Shown: piece after piece, positions 13,101-23,914 of the stretch
Layout: every line of letters begins with the position of its first letter
Numbering within the stretch: position 1 is the stretch's first letter
NCBI GenBank assembly: GCA_030762935.1
Contig: CM060880.1
Location: 11,876,501 to 11,940,500, forward strand
Direction of reading: 5' to 3'
DNA from: Hymenopus coronatus
Lineage: Eukaryota; Arthropoda; Insecta; Mantodea; Hymenopodidae
Length of the DNA: 64,000 bases
Notes under the pieces: generated by a model
What the model was told of the DNA's origin: nothing
Databases searched by the model: none
What the model saw: only the letters and a program-made list of their open reading frames with translations
Translations under genes and position numbers: made by a program

Positions 13101-16100
13101 ATTTTTCTCATTTTTAGGTGTTGTTTTAGAATAAAAACCACAGTAAAGTGCAATATTCCTATCTCCTGGGCTAACTTACATACCATCTGTCTAATAGCAT
13201 GGCAACATATGCACATCCTCTTCACTAACACTCGGACAGCAGGAAGATTGAATTTTCTTACTCTGTGAACATGGCAAAACACAACCATTTAGAGCAAACA
13301 CTAACTTCAACTCTTCACTATGATCAGATGGAAGGGAGGTCAGACATAGACTAACATGTGGTAGAAGTGACAATTAACTCTGTCTTGTTTCGCTTTTACA
13401 GCAGTGTTGCCATTATTAAAGTTACACCCCACCTTTAAGTCAGAAACACACAATTTATATCCAATATATTTTTACATAGTTATTTAATGCTGGCATAAAA
13501 TTTTTAAAATATTGTTTTTCTCTAAAATGGCTATATGATTTTGATTAACATATCATATATAAAGATATTTAAATCACAAATAAAATGTATATTTTGAATA
13601 TTTTGGGAGTAGCCTTTGAAGAGCTCTTTATTCTGGATGAGCTTTGCACAATTTTGCATAATGGTTAAACCATAAGTGATAGACAAAAACTTATTTCACA
13701 AAAAAGTATATATCTCATTAAAACATATATCATATTATTTTCCTTGTAGAGTGTACCATTTTCAAGATACTCCTTGCTATTGGTTTCAGTTTTAAACTAC
13801 CTAATTTTTCTCAATTGGGACCATGCAAAGCAAACGAAACCTCAATTGTTTCACATAGCGACCAGCTTTTAAAAGATTTGACTATTGCTTTAGCCTGATG
13901 TTCCTGTCTACTTAGAAAGAAGCAATGACAAGACCAATTCTACTAATGTTTATCTTGATTAGCATGAGATTAATCTTTTGTGAGAATAGTTTATACATGG
14001 AACAGCTAGAGAAAGTTATGTGAATAGAACATATCAGACTTTTTGGATTCAGGATGCCTCAAAACATGTATTTCTAATGAAATCCTGATTTTTGGGCAGA
14101 ATGAATTCAATACTTCCTCTGCCTACTCTATGTAACTTGCATTCCAAATATTATATTCAGATGCTCACATTAGCAACTGAGTAAACAGAAAACATGAGAC
14201 TCCTTAAAACGGTATGGTTGTACAAAATGTTTGTGCCAAAACAGTAAATAACTTTAATGTAAGAAAGTTATGCTGTGTTTCCTTTTTATCTTGCAGTCAA
14301 ATTCATGACTAGCTAATGCTAAATATTGACATAAAACATACCTTATTAGATATCTTTGTTTCTAAGTTGAAATTTAATAAAAGTTGGAAGGTAATGTATC
14401 AACCATTAAAATTTATCTGAAACTGATGCAGATTAAGAATAAGTCACCTAAAGAGCCTCTTAAAACACACAAATTTTAAGATTTTTTCCCAATATTAGAC
14501 TAGGTACAATAATATAAGATTGCAAATTTTTCAATGTTATTTGAAATTACTTTTTACTAATTGTTACTTTTTTCTAAGTGCCATGTATTTATAATGAATG
14601 TTGGAACTTTATAATAATGCTCACATTCATTATGTGCCCTAGGATAGTATCAGTTGCAGAAACATCAGCTGTTTATGGAATGGGAGATGTGGGGCTGTTA
14701 CGGGAGTCTACAGTTTCCAGATCTTCTGCAGTAACACCATCAGAAGCTTGGACTGCTGGATCGCAACCATCCCAGGAAGTAATACAGATCGAGCAGTCTG
14801 TTGGTTCCTTCCACTTCCTCTCAGTGGAGAGTATTGGACCAAGCAAGAGTCTGTCTACAACCACAGAGGAGGAGAAGGGGGAGTCCTCAGAGTCACTTGA
14901 ACCAGTTGAGGAGGAGCCCGAGGAGGAAGAAGGTAACACAATGTGACCTGTTAAATCATAAGTGTTTTGGAAATGAAATGGCCTGTTATTTGAAATGGCG
15001 TGTTATTTATGAACGATCTTTAACTGCTTTGGTTCTCAGCATCCCATTCTATATTGGGCATGAATGATCGCTTAATTTTGCTCAGAGGCCTCTCTTATCA
15101 GGCTTGAGGTTCTTTTACGTGCCGTAAATCTATGACACGGGACCCACAGCTTTACTTCCCTTCCGAAGGAAGCCATGCTAAGGATTTTTACGCCCGAAAA
15201 AATCCATCGTTCTCCGCCAGATTTGAACCTGCGACCTTGGGTATATGAAGTTAGCATGGTAACCATTACACCATGGAGGACAACAAAGTGTTTTGGGCTA
15301 ATAACAATGAAGCATACACAAAAATTTTGAGGAAGTATTTATCATAGGCTTTTGCTGAAATCCTACATTTTGTAAAGATCCTGGCAGGTAGTGAAAAAAC
15401 TGCACATGTGAAAAGTTTGGTTTTGTTCGGAAAGCAGAAGTTTAGACCCTAAAAGGTAATGTTTTAGTGCTATCCTTAATTTGTTTGAGGGTGGATATTT
15501 CTGTAATTTTATTTATATTCCATAAAATTACAAGAAAATTAAGGATAGCAAGAACTTCAAAAGATTCACTTACCACCCTTGGGCAACTAAGAAATTTCAA
15601 AATATATTTAAAGAACATAATATAATTCTGGCACCTTATAACAAACTCAGTGTGAAGAATTTGATTCCATCCCATAAAACAGTAAAGGTCCCAATTGAGA
15701 AAAAAAACAGGCATCTATAGACTTAATTGTAACAAAGAAACATAAGTACCTGTCTTAAAGAACATATTAGAAAAATTAAAAATAGGGAAACTGAAAAATC
15801 CACAGTAACAGCTCATTTTTGGAATGACCAACATGAAATAAAACAAAGCACCCCTCTTTTGAAAAATGTACAACAGACAGTAGTACACAACACATGGGAG
15901 AAAATATACATGGAGAAACATGAAACGCACCTCCTGAATTTTTACTGTCCTTTTGAAGAGAACTCGCTAGTGAAGTTCATTAATATAACACCAGAGGGAA
16001 GGCAGTGTATATCAAGGATCCTCATGTTGAATCCGACAGTCGAAAGCAGTAGACATTGCATGCAACACACATGAGAAATTAGTTCTGCACAAGTAAGTTT

Positions 16101-19100
16101 TTGTGAAGCACATGTGTGTATACTAGACTCCAATTAAATTAACACTATCTTTCTTCTCGTTTCTTGTTTGTTTATTCCTGGTAAGCAAAGAGATTGGAAT
16201 TTCATTTGTTACACATTAGCAACCAGCTTTTAAAGCATGAGACTATCGCTTTGGCCTGTGTATTTTCTTATTTCCCTTCTACTTGCAAGGAAGCTAGTAA
16301 TAAGACTAATTGTGCTCATGTTTTTTTTTTTTTGATTAGCATGATTTAGATAGTTAATGTTTTGAATAAAATGTTTGTTTGTCGAACAGCTAAAGCACGT
16401 CATGTGAATGGGCATTAGATTTTTTGCCTTGACTTACAAGGAACCAAGTAATTAGGACAATTTCTGCTAATGTTTATCTTGATTATCATGAAGTAGATAG
16501 AAGAATAAGCTTTTTAACAATAATTTGTTACAGGGATGTAGAAAAAGTCATGTGATTGGAACACATCAGATATTTTTTAAAGTAGTTTCATTCTTTTCTT
16601 TAATTTTTGGAACTGAATAAGGAACTGTCTGAAAATGGCTCTAGAATAGGTGTTCCAAGTACTAAAAATGCATAACAATATAAAATTCTGGCCATGCCAG
16701 TGACGGCTAGTGTTACCTACTTGAAGACATTTGCAGTGATTCAGTAACAGTGAGCCTTTGCAGAGTATTATTTTGTTTATGGTGAAACTTGGCACACCTT
16801 CCAAATAAGTCATGATAAGATTTTTACTTTCTCTATACAAGCTATCTACATAGTTTGTAGAGAAGGTGTTGCATTGCACCCAAAAATTTGATGCCAAGAT
16901 TTCACCAGAAATACATGTTTTGAGACTCCCTGAATCCAAAAAAAGCATTTTTAGAAAAATGTCCGTGTGTGTGTGTGCAGCATAGCTCAAAAACGAAAAG
17001 ATCATTAAAACCCAAACTTGATATTTAAGTTTGGTATCTTCCAAGGATGCGACACAAAGCTTTTCAAGAAAATTCCCCCACTCTAAACTACCCTTTACAT
17101 GGAAAAAATTTTGAAAATTTTGATTTTCTTAAAAATGGCTCTAACAATTTTGATTAAAATATTGTATATTAAAGATATTTACATGACAAATAAAATGTAT
17201 ATCTTGAATTTTCTGGGAATAGCCCCTGAAGACTACTTTATTCTAGATGAATTTTACGGAATTGTGCATAACTGCTAAACCATAAGAGATGGGGAAAAAC
17301 TTACTACACAGAAAATGTAGCTCACGATAAAACACACAATTTAAGTAATATACTTTTTTTTTTGTGGAGTTGATCATTTTTAGATATTCCTGGTTTTTCA
17401 TTTTAGCTTTGAAAAACTTATACTTCTCTCATACAGGAATTTCTTAAGTCCTGTCCATACAAACAAAGGAACTTCAGTTACATAGTAACTAGCTTTAGGC
17501 TATCATTTTAACCTAAGGAACTCCCTCATTTCGCTCCTACTTACAAGGAAGCAAATAATACGACTATTTCTGCTAATTAGCATGAAGTAAATGGAAGCAT
17601 AAGCTTTTTAACTACAATTTGTTGCAGAGATGTAGAGAAAGTCATGTGAATGAAACACGTCAGATATTTTTTTTATTTAAATATAATCTTATTCATCCTA
17701 ATCTTGTACTTTCATGCTAATGACACTTGAAATTTGTTTTTTTGAGAAAATTCTCCGAGATCAAGCATTATTTTTGGAACATTAAATTGCAGTGCAGATA
17801 CATTTTTCTTAAAAATGACAATTTTTAAAGCTGCACACAGCCATTTAAATGACTCCAAGTTATTTAGCAAAACATTATGATTAGTGCTGAGAAATATATG
17901 CAGTAAACATTGCAAAAATGTGCACCCAAATATGCACTAATAAGAATCAAATTTTGATGATAAAGGACAATAATTAAAAAATATATTCAGTTTACTGCAC
18001 AAATTTATTGCAATTGCAATAGTATTAATCCATGTATCTAAAAATACTATTTACAGTATTTAGTCCTCTTCTATTAAGAAGCAATGAGAACTAAATATTT
18101 TTTTAATGTTTTCTGGCAGAAATCTGTTCCTTCTTTCAGTGAAAAGTATTTGTAGAGAAAAAGGGATTTCTCCACATCACAAGAAGTAAGGTGACAAAAT
18201 CTTACTCATTGCATCCATCGCTTGCATTTGCAATAATTGAAACAGAGGAATAAATATAGGGGTGCACATCATACTTGGAAAGGGCTGACTTCCATACAGT
18301 CAGTCATGACAGAATATCCGGTTGAGTTGGTTTTCAAGCGTTTGCTATTGTTAAGAATACAAAATCTAAATGTAATATATTTTCTGTTTTTAGTCATTGT
18401 AGAATTTGCTATGTGTTAGCAAGTAACAAAGTGAATGATATTATATTATACTTATTTATAATGAATGACGGAGATAGAAAAAGACAAAAGAGCTTAAGTG
18501 CCTCTTTCTTTAAAAACAAACAAACAAAAAACAAAAATCCTCTGTGTTCCATTCACACAACTTTCTCTAGATGTTCCATATACAAATTATTAGTATAATA
18601 TATTATTCTTGAATCTGCCTCATGCTAATCGAGATAAACATTAGCAGAATTGTCTTGTTACATGGTTCTTTGTAAGTAGAAGGGAAATAAGGGAATACAT
18701 TAGGCTAAAGTAATAGTCAAATCTTTTAAAAGCTGGTTGTTATGTGAAACAATGGTCTGGTTTGTGAAAAGCTAGGTAGTTTAAAATTGAAACCAACAAC
18801 AAGAAATATCCTGAAAATAATCTACAAGAAAATCATATGTGACACAAATTATGTGTTTTAACAATATCTACATTTTTTGTTTAGTAAGTTTTTGTCAATT
18901 TCTTACGGTTTACCAGTTATACAAATTTCAGCAAAACTCATCCAGAATAAAGTAGCCTTTAGAGGCTATTCCCAGAAAACTAAGATATACGTTTTATTTC
19001 TCATGTAAATATCTTTAACATACAATATTTTAATCAAAATTATTATGAGCCATTTTTGAGAAAATCAAAATTTTCTAAAATTTTTCCATGTAAAGGGTAG

Positions 19101-20794
19101 TTGGGGGGGATTTTCTTGAAAATCTTTGTGTTATATATTCGGTATTTAACATACTTTTCGTTTTTGAGCTATGCTGCACACGCACACGCACGCACACGCA
19201 CACGCACACACACGTTAAGAAGTTAACGAAGTACTGGATATTTTAGAAAACAAAGGAAAACTATCGCTATTATAATTGTAAATGTTTGGTTGCTATTTTC
19301 ATATTAACAATCTTTATATTAAAGTACAAGTATATTTCTTACAGTTATTGTTGTATGTTGTTTGTTAATCCCAAATATAAACAGTACTTTTTGTCCGCCT
19401 GACCCTTGTTTCACTCCCAGAAAAAAAATCTCTAATCGTACCCTGCCTCCAACTATTTTTGAAATAGATAACTTCTGATTATGTTTTCATTGAAAACCTG
19501 TATCTTCAGTAATAAAAATCATTAGGCTATATTAAATACATATTGGGAGCTGCTTCAGCTGTCCTTGAAACATGTTGGCAAGAGAGAAGACCTCAGGAGA
19601 TGTTGTAGTGACTTCCCCTTTCATTTCTCATCCCATGGTCAGTGACGCTACTCAGGCCTGAGAAGACATCACATTGTGAACAGAGTCACATTTTATTGCA
19701 TGGAGCCCATTTTATACCATAACAATAGGTTAGAATGTAAACAGCCAACAGATTAGGAATAAAGTCTTTGTTAAGATAAATTTAATAGAAATTATTTCTT
19801 CATAAATATACCAGGCTTATAACCCTCAGAATATGCCCCTGCCAAGTTTCATAGAGATATGACCCTTCAATAAAAACCTGCATTTGCATCTGTTTCTCAA
19901 CACTAATTATATTAACTGCAAGTTCAGTTTTCTAAGTTCTCTTCTCTTTTTGGCATTTTTCACTATTTTAAATACTGTGTGTATCACAGTTTTTAATTTA
20001 AATGCTTTCAAATTTCAGGAGAAGAATACATAACTTTGATCTATAAATATTGTTCAATTTTGAAAAAAGTAGTAGTTGATTAAAACCTAATTAGTTTCAA
20101 CCGAATATTCAATAACAACACACACAGAACAATTGTTTTATAGTGTAACAATTAAAATTGATTATTACCAGCATAAGAATTCTTTATTTTGATCTTTTCA
20201 ATTCAAAATACATTTTTATAACAAATATAATGTACTGTTTGATATAAAGGGACTTTGTCAGAGCATATGAGTTCAAAAGTGGTTTCAACTTAACTTTTTT
20301 AAATGTTGATTTGTTTGCATCTAATGTTAGACAGTTGGCTATGAGACCATTCACTCTCTTGCACTTCAGTATTTTGATGAGAAATTATTTAAGTACTGTA
20401 TATTCAGTATATGCAGTTAAAGTTTGAATCAATCAAAAGAAAATCGTGGATCTTTGGTTTTCACAGATGCAGTGTTTTGAAAGCAGTAAACCTATAACAA
20501 GGGACAGAATAGCTGTATCCAGTGTTAACAAAACAAACACTTGTTACTGTATACATGTTTGTTTCAGGTTCAGAAGATGAAACAGTAGAAAGACAAGAAA
20601 TTGAAGGAGAGGGTGAAGAAGAAGGAGAAGGGGATGAGATTGGAGCTGAAGGTGAGGAGGGTGAAGGTGAAGCAGAAATAGAGGAAGGAGAAGAGGCCCA
20701 TGTTACTGAAGAGGCAGAGGAAACAGAAGAGGGAGGTGAAGAGAAAAAAGAAGCTGAAGGAGAGGCTAAAGAAAAACCTCAAGAAAAAGGATAA
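1047..20794 (+). CDS. DUF4515-family coiled-coil protein (CFAP157/BBOF1-like), 3' part, six exons
   Basis: Six exons join in frame: 1047-1170, 3597-3740, 6080-6361, 12054-12175, 14643-14932 and 20568-20794 (stop TAA at 20792). All introns are GT-AG and the phases match (0, 0, 0, 2, 1). The first visible exon starts mid-codon, so upstream exons lie outside the window. The encoded part is about 395 residues. The first three exons form one long charged coiled coil with motifs such as [17 protein letters not shown] and [16 protein letters not shown], which resembles DUF4515 proteins of cilia and basal bodies (CFAP157, BBOF1). Exon 5 is Ser/Thr/Glu-rich and exon 6 is a Glu/Gly tail. A ciliary or sperm-flagellar role is inferred from the family; which family member it is cannot be decided by eye. 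The introns carry R1, SINE, mariner, Tigger and Penelope relics. Confidence 0.82.
1795..2000 (+). pseudogene. Fragment of a DUF4817-type transposase amino end
   Basis: [18 protein letters not shown] followed after a frameshift by ESANVVRVY resembles the helix-turn-helix amino end (DUF4817) of Tc1/mariner-related transposases common in insect genomes. Short and broken, so tentative. Confidence 0.35.
2440..2885 (+). repeat. R1 repeat copy, degenerate
   Basis: Recognisable by the GT-rich stretch at 2500-2540, aacttctaaggatgagacg, and the cctcttcattctgaatga motif near 2858. Confidence 0.55.
2920..3152 (-). repeat. SINE A copy
   Basis: tRNA-like head at the high-coordinate end, with the B-box-like stretch near 3085-3100 (reverse of gttcgaat-like) and the tail ending at gttggtcatatcggac-like sequence. 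Matches the + copies at 6397 and 22023. Confidence 0.75.
3597..3740 (+). CDS. DUF4515-like gene, exon 2 of those visible
   Basis: Acceptor ttacag and donor gtgagt bound exactly 48 codons in phase 0 ([11 protein letters not shown]... to ...NNIQLD). It continues the heptad-like helix of the previous exon. Confidence 0.82.
4010..4620 (-). pseudogene. mariner-type transposase relic
   Basis: Reverse-strand translation in several frames gives mariner landmarks: [14 protein letters not shown] (first catalytic Asp region), [21 protein letters not shown] (second Asp) and CDFFLF-like at the low-coordinate end. Stops and frameshifts break it. It lies in an intron of the DUF4515-like gene. Terminal repeats were not located. 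Confidence 0.75.
5058..5885 (+). repeat. R1 repeat copy, near full length
   Basis: Begins with the decayed 5' palindrome around 5058-5105, has an A-rich and GT-rich insert at 5165-5240, and ends aacatatcagatttta near 5883. Lies in the intron before exon 3 of the DUF4515-like gene. Confidence 0.82.
6080..6361 (+). CDS. DUF4515-like gene, exon 3 of those visible
   Basis: 94 codons in phase 0 between acceptor gtgtag and donor gtaatg. Starts [12 protein letters not shown] and includes [17 protein letters not shown], then a less regular helix ending VEKALK. Confidence 0.85.
6397..6650 (+). repeat. SINE A copy
   Basis: tRNA-like head (A-box region tgtggtggtagcatg, B-box region gtgagttcgaat near 6450), then a conserved body with gagttacccggataagg and ccaaccaggttaaagga, ending in an A-rich tail near 6630-6650. 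It starts about 35 bases after donor 6362. Confidence 0.85.
7125..7285. repeat. Hairpin element, arms about 60 bases
   Basis: Left arm near 7128-7193 (cttatctttttggaatccaa) is the near-perfect reverse complement of the right arm near 7221-7283, with a loop of about 28 bases. No coding content: a MITE-like foldback or an inverted duplication. Confidence 0.75.
9143..10806 (-). pseudogene. Tigger/pogo-type DNA transposon relic
   Basis: The open frame at 10243-9845 carries IDEAGIF (first catalytic Asp), [28 protein letters not shown] and VWMTKSL, all typical of Tigger/pogo (DDE_1) transposases. The second Asp position reads TLEHCS, with Glu where the family has Asp. Upstream frames (10806-10591 and between) match the CENP-B-like amino part, broken by stops. 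A pogo/Tigger-like terminal sequence (cagcatactctcatttaacc) starts at 9143; the other end was not found. Located in the DUF4515-like gene's large intron. Confidence 0.8.
11029..11143. repeat. Palindromic hairpin element, 115 bases
   Basis: Two arms of about 50 bases (ggtattaatttgttgagttg and its reverse complement ending at 11143) around a loop of about 12-15 bases. Only a few mismatches, so the copy is young or the structure is maintained. Confidence 0.88.
12054..12175 (+). CDS. DUF4515-like gene, exon 4 of those visible
   Basis: Acceptor ctctttacag, donor gtatgg. Encodes [15 protein letters not shown]... to ...FEETEK and ends in phase 2. The ATG at its start is an internal Met, not an initiator, because the exon is entered in phase 0 from exon 3. 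It lies in an island of unique sequence between repeats. Confidence 0.78.
12285..12684 (+). repeat. R1 repeat copy, interrupted by mariner
   Basis: Starts near attgcatcctacccaaaatt and runs to the gggatagacaaaaag motif, where the mariner relic is inserted. Sequence of the same R1 segment resumes at 13431. Confidence 0.75.
12685..13430 (-). pseudogene. mariner-type element with terminal repeats, internally deleted
   Basis: The ends ggttgtaactttaatggtgg (12685) and the reverse complement of gttgccattattaaagttac (to 13430) form inverted repeats. Reverse-strand frames contain [19 protein letters not shown] and, near 12960-13010, [15 protein letters not shown], the hallmark around the last catalytic residue. 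The stretch between HTH and that hallmark is mostly missing. The element sits inside an R1 copy. Confidence 0.78.
13490..14045 (+). repeat. R1 repeat copy, 3' two-thirds
   Basis: From ctctaaaatggctatatgat through the tttattctggatgag motif near 13630 to aacatatcagactttttgg near 14040. Confidence 0.8.
14643..14932 (+). CDS. DUF4515-like gene, exon 5 of those visible
   Basis: Acceptor gtgccctag at 14642 gives the single base needed to complete the split codon from exon 4. Encodes a Ser/Thr/Glu-rich, probably disordered segment ([15 protein letters not shown]...) ending in Glu runs before donor gtaaca, phase 1. Confidence 0.75.
15003..15286 (-). repeat. SINE B copy with tRNA-like head
   Basis: On the reverse strand the head reads tcctccatggtgtaatggtt with a B box caggttcaaatctgg near 15225, then a body containing ggcttccttcggaagg and acggcacgtaaaagaacctc. 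It starts about 70 bases after exon 5 of the DUF4515-like gene. Confidence 0.85.
15440..16078 (+). pseudogene. Penelope-like retroelement relic
   Basis: Frames on the + strand give [20 protein letters not shown] and similar text that resembles the region between reverse transcriptase and the GIY-YIG endonuclease of Penelope elements, then an endonuclease-like stretch ([20 protein letters not shown]). Shares a 3' segment with the relic at 34335. Broken by stops. Confidence 0.6.
16180..16577 (+). repeat. Two R1 3'-end fragments in tandem
   Basis: The first fragment runs to gcattagattttttgcc near 16425; the second from gacttacaaggaaccaagta to cacatcagatatttttt near 16577. Confidence 0.75.
16828..17680 (+). 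repeat. R1 repeat copy, full length
   Basis: 5' palindrome actttctctatacaagctat ... gtttgtagagaaggt, GT microsatellite at 16962-16978, the conserved mid-part, and 3' end cacgtcagatatttttttta. Confidence 0.9.
18535..19210 (-). repeat. R1 repeat copy
   Basis: Starts with the reverse complement of the R1 3' end (gtgttccattcacacaactt) and runs to a (CACACG)n microsatellite at 19175-19215, the reverse of the GT tract. The 5' palindrome is missing. Confidence 0.85.
20568..20794 (+). CDS. DUF4515-like gene, terminal exon with acidic tail
   Basis: Acceptor tgtttgtttcag completes a Gly codon. The 75 codons are dominated by Glu and Gly (for example [12 protein letters not shown]) and end ...KPQEKG then TAA. 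Glu/Gly tails of this kind occur in axonemal proteins and tubulins, where they can be glutamylated or glycylated; that is only an analogy here. Confidence 0.8.
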
Positions 20795-21469
20795 AAAGAC
20801 AAGATTCTAGACACTTAAGATTGCTGACAGAAGCAACAGAGGTAGATATATAAATTAGAGTTTGTTTTAACAAATCATGTGCCTGTGAAATTATTTGTGG
20901 TTTTTGTCTCCTCCATGGAAATCACTAAAGGATATATTTTTTAATGTGTGATTTGTTTCAGAAAACCATTTCGAATAACAAAATCTTTTTCATGTTTTTA
21001 GTCTCTAGCAGAGATTGGTATTTAATTCAGCACTTACACTTTCTAAGGAAATGCTGAGGGACATTTACTCTTTAGGACCAGCTGCAGAAATTATAATTAT
21101 GACAAGCCCAAAATTTAGTGGTGGGTAGTAGGAAGAGTTGGTCAATTAAATTAGCATGCACACCAAGTTTATATTTGCTTGATTGCTACAGTATTACCTT
21201 ATAAATTGTTTTCATTTTATTACTGCATGTAATTTTACTCTGTCCTTTAATGTGTGGCAAAATCAGCTTCTCTGGTAATAGTCAGCTATCAGCCGCCATT
21301 ATATTTTGTGCTTGCCATAGAAAGCAGTTAATCAAATTCTAAATAGAACAGTTATGTTGCAAAACACATGGCATATAAATATTGTTGAGAATGCTATTTA
21401 ACTTCAGCATTTCACTGAACCTAAAACATTGCCCCTCCTGGATGACATTTTTACTTTCTTGATTATGTA

Positions 21470-21960
21470 CATGGTATTTGGAGAAAGTACTCTGTTCCCC
21501 TAACATTTTGGTATCTAGATTTTACCGAAAATACATTTTTGAGATCCCAAAATAGGCATTTTTAGAGAAAAGTATACATTGTGTCTGCATGCATGCAGTG
21601 TGAACAGTATAACTAAAACAAAAAGTTTGTAAGTTCTAAAATGGTACTTAATTTCATTATCTTCCAAAGATGTGATAAAAGGATTTAAAGAAAACCCTGC
21701 ATCCATTTTTATGGAAAATGTTTCTAAACTGCTTATCTTCTCAAAAATGGCTCTATTGACTGATTAAAATACCACATATTCAAAACATGTACATTAAAAA
21801 TTAATTCATTGAATTTTTCTCAGATAGCTTGTGAGGTCCTCTTCATTCTTAATGATTCTGTATAATGGTAAATAGCAAAAGATAGACAACATTTTACTAC
21901 ACAGAAAATGTATATTTCATTAAAACACACAAGCTTATGTCAAACTTTTTTTTCTCTTTC
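21470..21960 (+). repeat. R1 repeat copy, 5' half
   Basis: From tggagaaagtactctgttcc through tgtctgcatgcatgcagtg and the conserved ggctctattgactgattaaa to the cacacaagcttatgtcaaac region. Lies about 670 bases downstream of the DUF4515-like stop codon. Confidence 0.75.
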
Positions 21961-21973
21961 TTTCTTGTTTGCA

Positions 21974-21976
<3 letters not shown>

Positions 21977-22021
<45 letters not shown>
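21977..22021 (+). repeat. (AAT)n microsatellite
   Basis: About 15 perfect ATA/AAT units directly before SINE A, with a shorter run directly after it (22260-22285). The SINE may have brought one run as its tail. Confidence 0.95.
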
Positions 22022-22022
<1 letters not shown>

Positions 22023-22024
<2 letters not shown>

Positions 22025-22262
22025 CCTGCCTGGGTAGTGTGGTGGTAGCATGTCTGCTTCACATTCAACAGGTCGTGAGTTCGAATCTCACTTAGGGTGA
22101 ATTACCTGGATAAGGTTTTTTTCGGTGTTTTCCCTTATCCCGAGAAGACGAATGTCAAGTAACTTTGAGCTCCCTGGACCCCGAGATCATTTGAGCATCA
22201 TTTCACCAATTTCATTCATTGTCCGATATGACCAACCAGGTTAAAGGACGTTTAAAAAAAAA
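22023..22262 (+). repeat. SINE A copy, best preserved
   Basis: Head gcctgcctgggtagtgtggt, B box gtgagttcgaatctc near 22074, body and tail as in the 6397 copy. Flanked by AAT runs. Confidence 0.88.
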
Positions 22263-22430
22263 ATAATAATAATAATAATAACAACACTAACAATAACGAC
22301 AATAATCTTATTCACCATTAAACTTTTACAAGAAAGTGGTAGCTTTCGTCAAAATCATATGTACAATAAATAATACAAGAAATGTAAGTATGTAGTTTTA
22401 CAGGTACAAGTATAAAGAATACAATTATCA

Positions 22431-22600
22431 CTTAGGGCTAAAAGTCTTAATAGCATGGAGCAACACAGTTTTACAATAAATTATATAAAGAAATATATAA
22501 ATATTACTTAGGGCTAAAAGTTTTAACAGCATTAAGCAATTAATGATTTTATTACAATGACTAATATAAAGAAAGTATAAAAAATCTTATTAGCATTAAC
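22431..22600 (+). repeat. Degenerate tandem repeat, period about 76
   Basis: cttagggctaaaagt occurs at 22431 and 22507 with similar downstream text (agcat..., ataaagaaa), and a weaker third copy follows. Confidence 0.6.
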
Positions 22601-23253
22601 ATAATAACAATTACAATGACAATAACACCATATATGCAATAAATAAGTTCTTAAGTATGTTTGTTACATTCCATATACTCTTTTTCAGAGAAAAATGCTG
22701 TTTTTAAGCCATTTTTAACCATAAGGATAAACCTGTCCTGTGGTAGTTCTCTTACATTTGGAGGAAGTTTATTATAAAGTTTTAACTGGTGGTAGTAGTG
22801 GCAGATGTTTTTTAAAACATCAGTTTATCTTTCTTGTAAATAAACAAAATATTAATATTAATAATTTTAATTGCTTATAGAAATTTTAGAAGTTTTAAAC
22901 CTCATCATGGAAGAAAGTATTCACAATTTTTAATTACAGTTCATGTGTGTTATATAAGCTTCTTAATTAAGCATGTTTTTAAATTATTCTGAAAATGGTT
23001 GCCATTTAACAGTTTTAGCTTCTGTGGTAGCTTGTTGTATTAACATTTTGCTCAATATGAATGGATCCTTTTCTGTAGCATTTTATTTACATGTTCCCTA
23101 CTATAGTTATTTTTTATGCTAGTGCTATACTCATCAGAATCTTTTATCTGAATGGAAACACTATAGCTTTAAGTATTTTGACAAGTTTTTAAAAATCTAA
23201 TATTAAAATCTAGATTTTTTTACATATGTATTCAATATGAGCTTTAAATGTCA

Positions 23254-23499
23254 GGTGGGTAGAGTAGTAGGGTAGGTGAGTGAGTGAGTGAGTGAGTGAG
23301 CGAACGAACTAGGCAGGCAAGCAGGCAGGCTAGGCAAAGTAGGCCAGGCCAAGCTAGGAAGGCAGGCAGTTAGTCAGGCTAGACAAGCTAGGTAGGCAGA
23401 CAGAGTAGGCAAGGTGGGTAGGGTAAGCAGGCTAGGAGAGGTAGGAAGAGAAGGCAAGGTAGGTAGGCGGGCAAGGCTAGGCAAGGCAAGGCAAGGCAA
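23254..23499 (+). repeat. Degenerate pentamer/tetramer lead-in of the G-rich block
   Basis: Begins with AGGTGGGTAG and (GTGA)n, then irregular AGGCA and AGGTA units with scattered GGCTA. Gradually gives way to the perfect array. Confidence 0.8.
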
Positions 23500-23914
23500 G
23501 GCAAGGCTAGGCTAGGCTAGGCTAGGCTAGGCTAGGCTAGGCTAGGCTAGGCTAGGCTAGGCTAGGCTAGGCTAGGCTAGGCTAGGCTAGGCTAGGCTAG
23601 GCTAGGCTAGGCTAGGCTAGGCTAGGCTAGGCTAGGCTAGGCTAGGCTAGGCTAGGCTAGGCTAGGCTAGGCTAGGCTAGGCTAGGCTAGGCTAGGCTAG
23701 GCTAGGCTAGGCTAGGCTAGGCTAGGCTAGGCTAGGCTAGGCTAGGCTAGGCTAGGCTAGGCTAGGCTAGGCTAGGCTAGGCTAGGCTAGGCTAGGCTAG
23801 GCTAGGCTAGGCTAGGCTAGGCTAGGCTAGGCTAGGCTAGGCTAGGCTAGGCTAGGCTAGGCTAGGCTAGGCTAGGCTAGGCTAGGCTAGGCTAGGCTAG
23901 GCTAGGCTAGGCTA
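23500..23914 (+). repeat. (GGCTA)n pentanucleotide array
   Basis: About 415 bases of essentially perfect GGCTA units, roughly 80 copies. One base differs from GGTTA, a rotation of the canonical insect telomere unit TTAGG. Confidence 0.97.

Noticed and set aside
14673..14939. 88-codon Ser-rich frame on the - strand
   Set aside because: Shadow of exon 5 of the DUF4515-like gene.
15215..15286. Possible tRNA gene on the - strand
   Set aside because: The same head occurs at 37428 with the same downstream body, so it is a SINE head; no closed acceptor stem seen.
20570..20782. 70-codon Phe/Ser/Leu-rich frame on the - strand
   Set aside because: Exact shadow of the Glu/Gly-rich terminal exon on the + strand.
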